A stretch of DNA of 20,903 nt, from NCBI GenBank assembly GCA_046538375.1, contig JBKHJA010000044.1, positions 1 through 20,903 on the forward strand. The letters run 5' to 3'. Every line of letters starts with the position of its first letter. The stretch's first letter is position 1. The translations under genes were made by a program, and so were the position numbers. This document shows positions 15,157 through 20,903 of this stretch, in pieces. Source of the DNA: JBKHJA01 sp046538375. GTDB taxonomy: Bacteria > Acidobacteriota > Aminicenantia > Aminicenantales > Aminicenantaceae. Below the pieces are notes generated by a model, which worked only from the letters and a program-made list of their open reading frames with translations, was not told the DNA's origin and ran no database searches.

Positions 15157-15194
15157 AAATCCAAAAAATTGGATGAAATTCAAAAAATTGAACG
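15157..15194 (+). promoter_or_regulatory. Tandem 19-bp dyads, putative enhancer-binding-protein site, receptor 2
   Basis: Units AAATCCAAAAAATTGGATG (15157-15175) and AAATTCAAAAAATTGAACG (15176-15194) adjoin without a gap. The first contains the perfect dyad ATCCAA-N4-TTGGAT. They end 103 bp upstream of the -24 element and match the pair upstream of receptor gene 1. Confidence 0.68.
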
Positions 15195-15297
15195 ATTCTT
15201 CTTATGGGCATTATGAAAACTTTCTTTTTTTAAGAAGGAAACAATTCTAATTTTATCATTATCAATAGATTAAAATTTATCCATGGAATTAAAATAG

Positions 15298-15314
15298 TTG
15301 GCACAAATTTTGCT
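15298..15314 (+). promoter_or_regulatory. Sigma-54 promoter of receptor gene 2
   Basis: TTGGCAC (15298-15304), 5 bp, TTGCT (15310-15314). This is the same spacing and almost the same sequence as the site for receptor gene 1. The predicted start near 15325 gives a leader of about 243 nt. Confidence 0.74.
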
Positions 15315-15411
15315 GTATAGTTACATACAGTCAAGCCGAAGCCTGTCTTAAAAATAATGACAAGTTGCGAATGAACTGAAGCTGAGAAATGAATTTAATA
15401 TTCGTCTGGAA

Positions 15412-15423
15412 AAAGGAGGTGAT
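15412..15423 (+). promoter_or_regulatory. Full-length Shine-Dalgarno motif without a usable start, leader of receptor 2
   Basis: AAAGGAGGTGAT is fully complementary to the conserved bacterial 16S rRNA 3' end. The only nearby ATG (15422) overlaps it and would give a 7-codon peptide. The element sits about 88 nt after the predicted transcription start, as in receptor 1. Confidence 0.45.
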
Positions 15424-15460
15424 GATAAAACTGATAACTCAATAAACTTGGTTGGGTTTA

Positions 15461-15512
15461 TTGGAGTGAAGAATAAAGATTTGATGTTCTTAGAAAATCC
15501 TCTTCACTCCAA
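15461..15512 (+). promoter_or_regulatory. 12-bp perfect inverted repeat in the receptor 2 leader
   Basis: TTGGAGTGAAGA (15461-15472) and TCTTCACTCCAA (15501-15512) can pair around a 28-nt loop. In RNA it would be a strong hairpin ending 55 nt before the start codon. No T-run follows, so it is not a standard terminator. It may be an RNA regulatory element or a protein-binding site. Confidence 0.5.
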
Positions 15513-15567
15513 GGGATAGGGTAAAAGAAAAACTGATCATAATTCATCAAAACAAAAAGGAGAAAAA

Positions 15568-18372
15568 ATGAGTAAACACTTCAAATTCAGTCTCGTCGTG
15601 GTGACATGTCTCTTCTTGGTAAGCGCTCTTATGGCTGTGGAAACTGGTGAAATCAAAGGCAAGGTGACAGACGAAGAGGGAGTGCCTCTTCCCGGAGTCA
15701 CCATCACGACCAGGAGTCCCAGCCTTCAAGGGACCAGAAGCACTGTCTCCGGCGAGAACGGCGATTTCAGATTTCCTCTTCTTCCTGTAGGAAAATATTC
15801 TCTGACCTTTGAACTGCCGGGCTTCCAAACCATGACCCAGAAAGGCTATGAAGTCAGTCTTGGGTTCACGGCGAGCATCAATGTCACCATGAAGGTGGCT
15901 ACTGTGGAGGAAGAAATCACAGTGACCGCCGAATCTCCGATCATCGATAAAACCAAAACAGATACCAGTTATCGATTGAGCGCTGAAGATTTGGCACGGG
16001 CTCCGGCACAAGCCAGAACCATTCAGGAGATCGTGGCTTATACTCCGGGTGTGACAGGTGTGAGGTCAGATACTCTTGATGGAAGCGGTACGGGTTTACC
16101 CAGCTTCAGAGGTGAAGGAGAAGAGGGAAACAACTGGCTGGTGGATGGACTTTCGGTGAGTGGAACCAGGACCAATGATCCCGGAGTAGAGGTCAACTTT
16201 GACACTTGGGAAGAGGTCCAGGTTGTTTCCGATGGTTTTACGCCTGATTTTGAGTCCGCTGTGGGTGGCATTATCAACATCGTCACCAAATCAGGTGGAA
16301 ATGAGTTTCACGGTGAGTTGGGAGCTTTGATCCGGGATTGGCACTTGAGAGCAGAAAGACAGGACCAGCTTTCCGTAGTGACCGAGCCTGACACATCCAT
16401 TCATCAGTATTACGGCAACATCGGAGGTCCCATCATCAGGGATAAAGTGTGGTTTTTCCTCTCTGACAATCTTCACCGCACAGTCGACGACACCGAGGAA
16501 GAGTCCATCGGCTGGCTCACCTATCCTCCCGGACAGAGAAGACGCTACACCAACAATGCCTTCGGAAAATTGACTTTTTCACCCCACCCCAACCACACTT
16601 TCTTTGTGAGCGGAACCCTGGATAAGTTCTTGAGCCAGAGCGGAGGGACCGGTCTTCCGGAACGTTATACCAAGACAGAATATACAGATTATGCTTATCG
16701 GATCAACTACAAGGGAATTCTGACAGAGAACACTCTCGTTGAAGCTGCTTTTGGCCAATCTGATGAGGATGCTGCCCGTAAACCTCTAGAAGAGAACTAT
16801 GGCCCACCTCAATACTATTTCAAAGACATCTCTCAGTACACCAACAATGCTTCTGGAGACCGAATCAACATCGAAAGAAGAACGGATGCCACGGTTAGAT
16901 TCACTCAGTACATAGACAGCCGGAGCTTCGGAAATCATGAAATCGGAGCAGGATTGAGTTATTACAAGACCTATGCTGAGGATGGCGCCAGTTGGACCGG
17001 AATAGATTTTGATCCCTGGCCTGGAAATGGATTTGATAATGGAATTCAAATAACCTGGGTTAAGCCAGGAGAACCTGAATCAATGACTGAGTATATGCCC
17101 TATGGATTCTGGAACGATACCAAAGGATTCGGCTTCTATCTCAAAGATAATGTCACCATCGAGCGGTTCTCCTTGATGCTGGGTGTGAGAAGTGAGACTC
17201 AGAAAGTCTATGATGATACAGGAAAAGAGATCTGGGCATGGGGATTAGGAGATTTTCTCTCGCCTCGAGTCTCTGTGGCCATCGACCTTCTCAACGATGG
17301 AAAAAACATCCTGAAATTTGGATACGGCCGCTTCTCAGACACCGTCACTACCAGAGTGTTGGAGTTCTTCAACAGCCACGGAGGTTACGGATTCCGCGAT
17401 TATGAATGGATTGGACCTGACAATCCCTCTGATGCTCAGTTGAAGGCTGCTGACAACTGGAGCTTTGTCCATGAGCAGAGTCCCGCGTCAAATCCCATGC
17501 ATTTTGACCCTGATGTAAAGCCCAATAAGACAGACAAATTCCTGGTAGAATTTGATCGCAGTATAACCGCGAATTGGGCACTAAAAGTTCGGGGTGTCTA
17601 TTCTGAATCCAAGAATCTTCTGGAAGATGTGGCTATCTGGCAGTCGGACCTGGCAGATCCATATGGAATTGGACAGGGCTGGTGGTACTGGTACCTGACC
17701 AATTATGAGGAAAAGAGAAGGGATTATAAAGCTGTTGAAGTGGAATTGAATGGAAGGATTGCTGACCGGTTCATGCTCAACGCTTCCTACACCTGGTCAG
17801 AAGCCAAAGGGACCAATCCGGGTCAATTCGAGCTGGGTGCCTGGACTGCTGGAGCGGGAAGCGGCTATCACATCGGTGTGTTCGGTGATCACTGCAAGGT
17901 TCCCGAAGATAACTTCTGGCATTTCTTAGATGACTTGACTGCTGATTTGGGTGGAGTCGGTTATGGAGATGAAGGCTGGTATGGATTCCTGCCCTACAGC
18001 GTGGATCATCAGGTTAAGGTTCTGGGCACATACCTGGCTCCTTATGATTTCATAGTCACGGCCGTCATAGAATATATTTCTGGTTATCACTGGGAAAAGC
18101 ACGGCTGGCAGGCGGCTTACCGAGGCTATTACACTTATCCAGAGGGCCGGGGTGTAAGAACGACTCCTGCTCATGTCTTTGTTGATTTCGCGGTTGAAAA
18201 AAATTTTGTCCTGACCGAGGGCTTCACCGCTGGGTTGAGATTGAATGCTAACAATGTATTGAACAGCCAGAAGCCTGTTTCCTATGTGAGAGCAGACACC
18301 GATCTTTTCGGCGAAGTGTGGGGCCGACAGAATCCACGCTGGCTGCAGTTCCATGTGATCCTGAGGTGGTAG
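15568..18372 (+). CDS. TonB-dependent receptor 2, Oar-like, with carboxypeptidase-regulatory domain
   Basis: A 934-residue outer-membrane receptor. It has a signal peptide (about 1-23, ending ALMA), a carboxypeptidase-regulatory-like domain (about 26-108, KGKVTDEEGVPLPGVTITTR), a plug (about 120-245, with NNWLVDGLSVSG and GGIINIVTKSGGNEFHGELG), and a beta-barrel ending WLQFHVILRW. Substrate is unknown. It shares architecture and leader signals with receptor 1 but is distinct in the barrel. The start has AAGGAG 6 nt upstream. A 528-bp gene-free region precedes it and holds the promoter elements listed separately. A strong terminator follows. The TPR protein downstream is convergent. Confidence 0.92.
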   Translation: MSKHFKFSLVVVTCLFLVSALMAVETGEIKGKVTDEEGVPLPGVTITTRSPSLQGTRSTVSGENGDFRFPLLPVGKYSLTFELPGFQTMTQKGYEVSLGFTASINVTMKVATVEEEITVTAESPIIDKTKTDTSYRLSAEDLARAPAQARTIQEIVAYTPGVTGVRSDTLDGSGTGLPSFRGEGEEGNNWLVDGLSVSGTRTNDPGVEVNFDTWEEVQVVSDGFTPDFESAVGGIINIVTKSGGNEFHGELGALIRDWHLRAERQDQLSVVTEPDTSIHQYYGNIGGPIIRDKVWFFLSDNLHRTVDDTEEESIGWLTYPPGQRRRYTNNAFGKLTFSPHPNHTFFVSGTLDKFLSQSGGTGLPERYTKTEYTDYAYRINYKGILTENTLVEAAFGQSDEDAARKPLEENYGPPQYYFKDISQYTNNASGDRINIERRTDATVRFTQYIDSRSFGNHEIGAGLSYYKTYAEDGASWTGIDFDPWPGNGFDNGIQITWVKPGEPESMTEYMPYGFWNDTKGFGFYLKDNVTIERFSLMLGVRSETQKVYDDTGKEIWAWGLGDFLSPRVSVAIDLLNDGKNILKFGYGRFSDTVTTRVLEFFNSHGGYGFRDYEWIGPDNPSDAQLKAADNWSFVHEQSPASNPMHFDPDVKPNKTDKFLVEFDRSITANWALKVRGVYSESKNLLEDVAIWQSDLADPYGIGQGWWYWYLTNYEEKRRDYKAVEVELNGRIADRFMLNASYTWSEAKGTNPGQFELGAWTAGAGSGYHIGVFGDHCKVPEDNFWHFLDDLTADLGGVGYGDEGWYGFLPYSVDHQVKVLGTYLAPYDFIVTAVIEYISGYHWEKHGWQAAYRGYYTYPEGRGVRTTPAHVFVDFAVEKNFVLTEGFTAGLRLNANNVLNSQKPVSYVRADTDLFGEVWGRQNPRWLQFHVILRW

Positions 18373-18401
18373 CAGAGAAGATTTAGTTCCCGCCGAGAAA
18401 T

Positions 18402-18444
18402 AAAAGAGCGCCCTCCCTTTTGTTTCGGGGAGGGCGCTTTTTTT
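18402..18444 (+). terminator. Rho-independent terminator after receptor gene 2
   Basis: GCGCCCTCCC (18408-18417) and GGGAGGGCGC (18428-18437) form a perfect 10-bp stem with a 10-nt loop, followed by seven T. The opposite side reads GCGCTCTTTTA, so it may also serve the convergent TPR gene. Confidence 0.92.
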
Positions 18445-18490
18445 CTTAAGAGGAGCGGTGCGGTAAAAGCAGTAAAAAAGAGTTTTAGTT

Positions 18491-19456
18491 TTATTTTTTA
18501 ATATAATTGAGAAGAGTTTTTGCTGTCTCTGCTTTTTCTCCTTCAGGTTCAAGTTCCAGATATTTTTCAAGCGCTGCTTTGGCCTCTTCCTTTCTTTCCA
18601 ACCGGAAATAGGTCAATCCAAGCTGGTAATAAGCCAGCGCAAAATCCGGCTTCATTTCTGATGCTTTTTTGAAATATTCGGCTGCTTCTTCATCTTGTCC
18701 TTCATTGGCGGAAACCACACCCATATTGTAGATCTCTTCCGGGGAAAACTCTGTTTGGGGCAGTTCTTTCAGTCGGTCATGATATTTTCGGGCGGTTTCT
18801 TCGTCCCCCAGCTTGGAATAGGCGACAGAGATGAGTTTGAGAGTCTGAGCGGAATCAGGCTTGAGTTCCAAGGCTTTTTTGGCCTCTTCAATGGCTTTTT
18901 GGTACTGTTCTGCGCGAAAATAGGCTGCGGCCAGATTCTGGTAAGCCTCCAGAAAGTCTGCTTTTTCTTCTGTGGCCTTCCTGAACTGCTCTGCTGCTGC
19001 TTTAAAGTCTTCTTCTTTGAAATACTCCATTCCTTTGTTGAAAAAAGCGAGGGCTTCCTGGGTGGCCTGGTACTGCTGCTGCTTCTGTCGGGGAGTGAGT
19101 TCGTCAGTGCCGTACAGAACAAAGGATTGTTCATAATACAGGGCTTCTTGAGAACTTCTTATCTGTCTGAGGCTCAGTGAATCTTTGAGGGGTTGGTATC
19201 CCTCTTTTTCTAAAAGAAGATGAATTTCTTTGATTTCCATTTGCACCAGAAATTTTGTTTCACCGTTTTCGTCAGTAATCTCCACTTTTTCAAAGTCAGT
19301 TTTTTGAGGACTGGTGATGGTGATTTCCACCCCTTCAACAGGCCTTCCCTCCGTGTCTTCCACAGCCAATTTTACCCGACGGGTTTGGGCCATGGATAAA
19401 GAAGACAGAATAAAAATAAGCACAAAAGCAAGAAAAATAATCCGCTTGTATACCAT
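18491..19456 (-). CDS. Secreted carboxypeptidase-regulatory/TPR protein 2
   Basis: A 321-residue exported protein. It has a signal peptide (about 1-23, ending SLSMA), a carboxypeptidase-regulatory-like domain (about 25-95, AVEDTEGRPVEGVEITITSP), a Gln-rich linker (TPRQKQQQYQ), then about five TPR units to the C-terminus (for example YQNLAAAYFRAEQYQKAIEE and AYYQLGLTYFRLERKEEAKA). It has the same domain order as the protein at 7114-8013, including similar final residues (LLNYIKK against ILKNIK), so the two are probably paralogues. A strong AAGGAGG 6 nt before the ATG fixes the start. It faces receptor gene 2 tail to tail across a shared terminator. Confidence 0.87.
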   Translation of the reverse strand: MVYKRIIFLAFVLIFILSSLSMAQTRRVKLAVEDTEGRPVEGVEITITSPQKTDFEKVEITDENGETKFLVQMEIKEIHLLLEKEGYQPLKDSLSLRQIRSSQEALYYEQSFVLYGTDELTPRQKQQQYQATQEALAFFNKGMEYFKEEDFKAAAEQFRKATEEKADFLEAYQNLAAAYFRAEQYQKAIEEAKKALELKPDSAQTLKLISVAYSKLGDEETARKYHDRLKELPQTEFSPEEIYNMGVVSANEGQDEEAAEYFKKASEMKPDFALAYYQLGLTYFRLERKEEAKAALEKYLELEPEGEKAETAKTLLNYIKK

Positions 19457-19481
19457 TGAGACCTCCTTGAGTGAAGAATAA

Positions 19482-19511
19482 CTAATATGAATGCAATTTT
19501 TACGCTGTCAT
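19482..19511 (-). promoter_or_regulatory. Possible promoter of TPR protein 2, with -35 inside a palindromic repeat
   Basis: ATGACA (19511-19506), 18 bp, and TATTAG (19487-19482) on the minus strand. The -35 bases are the outer end of the palindrome at 19506-19557. The -10 is only a four-of-six match. Confidence 0.4.
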
Positions 19512-19557
19512 GGCGAGGCGCGGAGCGCCACGCTCCCTTCGGTTGCTCGCCATGACA
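19506..19557. repeat. REP-like palindromic intergenic element
   Basis: Perfect 12-bp terminal inverted repeats TGTCATGGCGAG and CTCGCCATGACA enclose a second small hairpin, GGAGCG-CCA-CGCTCC. The GTCAT-GCGAG arms with GAGCG-type interiors resemble widespread dispersed bacterial palindromes. Only one copy lies in this window, so repetition in the genome is inferred. Confidence 0.65.
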
Positions 19558-19611
19558 AGGTAACAATAATAACTACGTCTATATTAGAATTTATTATACT
19601 GCTATTGTCCT

Positions 19612-20903
19612 TTAAAGCCCAATTTTCTGTGATTGTGGTTTTTTTAAAGAATCAACTCTTTTTTTGATCTCTTCCTGCTTTGGATCGATCTCCAGTGATC
19701 TCTCCCAGGCTCGAAGGGCCTCTTCTTTATCTCCTGACTGGTAATAGCAGTCTCCGATAGAGTTAAGGATACCCAGATGGGTGCCAAAATGAGAAAGATA
19801 TTGCTTATAGTAAGAAATGGCTTCTTCAAACTGGCCCAGCTTTTGACTGGATTTTCCCAGATAGAAATAAACGGCTGATTCTTTTTCAGCCTGGGAAGAA
19901 AAAGGCATCAGCACCTGTTTGACCTTCTGGTGTTCCCCCAGAATATAATTAGCCTTGCTGTATGCTAAGGCATATTTTAACGATTGCGGTCTTTTCCGGT
20001 AAGCTTTCTCCAGAAGAGCCAGAGCCTTATCCATTTCTCCCTTGTTGAGGTATTGATCCCCTAAAAGGGAGGAATAGGAAGGATCATCTGAAGGAGGATT
20101 TACTTCAGAAAGACTCCAAGCTCTGGGTATGGAGGCGGTCAAACTGATATAGAAATTCTCCTGTTCATGCAGAACCTCGTTCATGTTTTTATCCAGGACA
20201 GAGACTCTGATGGTGTATTCTCCGGGTCGGAAATTCTGCAAAGAAAATTTCTGAAGACATTCTGTTTTACTCCCCATTTCTTTTATTTTCCTGGTTAAGG
20301 TCTTCACTTTTTCCGTCTCTTGAAATTTAAAGATAGAAAAATCTACGGCGCCGCGCTCCTTCAGTTCTTTATTTAAACCATTCATTTGAAAGTAGACATA
20401 CAAGGAGTCCGAGAGAGTGAAATTCTTTTGGGCAGGAGGATAGAGCTGGAGGCTGCCGAATTGAAAGGGCCGCTGGCCTTCTCTTTGCGGTTCATATGTT
20501 CTCACTTTAGGAGAAAGGATCAAAGGGCTCAGGTGAAGAGAGGCGGGGGATTGAGGAATGGTGATGTCTTTCTCCAGGGAAGTGAATTCCTTGGATACGG
20601 TATTTTTTACAAGCAGGTCAAACCGGTAATGTCCAGAAATGAGGGGAAAGGCGTCTTGTAGGCTGAACCGTTTCTTCTTGAGTTCGGGCAGTTGTTCCTG
20701 GGTGAATTCGAGGGGTGCCTTTTTTTGAAATTGATACACGGTTTTGCCGTTGAGATCCGAGATTTTTCCATAGATTTCAAGGTTGACTGAGTAGGTCTCT
20801 TCATAGGAATAAATAGAAAGCTTTTCAGGTTCCACAGCATAATGGACAGAGAAAAATCCGCCGGGGTCAGCCATGATTTTGACCAGGGAATAATTGTCGA
20901 TGT
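19612..20903 (-). CDS. GWxTD-type TPR protein, 5' part outside the window
   Basis: The minus-strand frame is open to the window edge, so the true start lies beyond 20903; the first ATG in the window (20874) is internal. What is seen is about 430 residues. A beta-rich part (about residues 1-250 from the first ATG) includes VYQFQKKAPLEFTQEQLPEL and the FPLISGHYRFDLLVKN block, as in GWxTD-domain proteins of Aminicenantes-like genomes. Four to five TPR units (about 262-405) follow, with a short basic tail. The GWxTD motif itself would be upstream and is not visible, so the family call rests on the C-terminal architecture. It is probably extracytoplasmic. No terminator was recognised after the stop. 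Confidence 0.65.
   Translation of the reverse strand, partial: IDNYSLVKIMADPGGFFSVHYAVEPEKLSIYSYEETYSVNLEIYGKISDLNGKTVYQFQKKAPLEFTQEQLPELKKKRFSLQDAFPLISGHYRFDLLVKNTVSKEFTSLEKDITIPQSPASLHLSPLILSPKVRTYEPQREGQRPFQFGSLQLYPPAQKNFTLSDSLYVYFQMNGLNKELKERGAVDFSIFKFQETEKVKTLTRKIKEMGSKTECLQKFSLQNFRPGEYTIRVSVLDKNMNEVLHEQENFYISLTASIPRAWSLSEVNPPSDDPSYSSLLGDQYLNKGEMDKALALLEKAYRKRPQSLKYALAYSKANYILGEHQKVKQVLMPFSSQAEKESAVYFYLGKSSQKLGQFEEAISYYKQYLSHFGTHLGILNSIGDCYYQSGDKEEALRAWERSLEIDPKQEEIKKRVDSLKKPQSQKIGL

Noticed and set aside
18695..19180. A 161-codon plus-strand ORF opposite TPR protein 2
   Set aside because: It is a shadow of the TPR coding sequence with no family features and no ribosome-binding site.
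19469..19482. A 13-nt match (GAGTGAAGAATAA) shared with the receptor 2 leader near 15464
   Set aside because: A 13-mer shared by chance is expected several times in 21 kb, and the relation to gene orientation differs between the sites.

Overview
The window looks like a chromosomal segment from an uncultured Acidobacteriota-like bacterium, most probably Candidatus Aminicenantes. This is inferred from gene content: Oar-type TonB-dependent receptors (TBDRs) with N-terminal carboxypeptidase-regulatory domains, a VWFA-related acidobacterial-type protein, secreted TPR proteins, a GWxTD-type TPR protein, and an LptG permease that implies a Gram-negative envelope. No rRNA, tRNA or CRISPR array was recognised.

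Layout. 1-1178: lptG-like permease (+). 1187-3510: bifunctional nuclease and VWFA-related protein (-). 3683-8013: TBDR 1 and, upstream of it, a secreted regulatory-domain/TPR protein (-). 8239-9255: secreted DUF1028/TPR protein (+). 9260-13695: a gene graveyard holding two wrecked copies of the 3' part of a ClC-type channel gene, two copies of a Lon-type protease C-terminus, an internal piece of an rRNA pseudouridine synthase, an IS91-type transposase tail and a beta-propeller fragment, around one intact AbrB/PIN toxin-antitoxin pair. 13747-15039: PHP protein resembling endonuclease Q (-). 15568-18372: TBDR 2 (+). 18491-19456: a second regulatory-domain/TPR protein (-). 19612 to the right edge: a GWxTD-type TPR protein (-), cut by the window end.

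The most notable signal is regulatory. Both TBDR genes have long leaders headed by a near-consensus sigma-54 promoter (TTGGCAC-N5-TTGCT in both). Upstream of each promoter lie two tandem copies, with an exact 19-bp period, of the same dyad (consensus AAATTCAAAAAATTGGAT). This is the layout of an enhancer-binding-protein site feeding a sigma-54 promoter and suggests one activator controlling both receptors. Both leaders also carry a strong Shine-Dalgarno-like motif about 90 nt after the predicted transcription start, with no properly spaced start codon.

Functionally, the receptor genes and their neighbouring secreted TPR paralogues form two related modules, probably for uptake or handling of macromolecule-derived substrates. 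The substrate cannot be read from sequence. The graveyard looks like the outcome of duplication, deletion and partial gene conversion; an assembly artefact around the 246-bp Lon repeat must be excluded.
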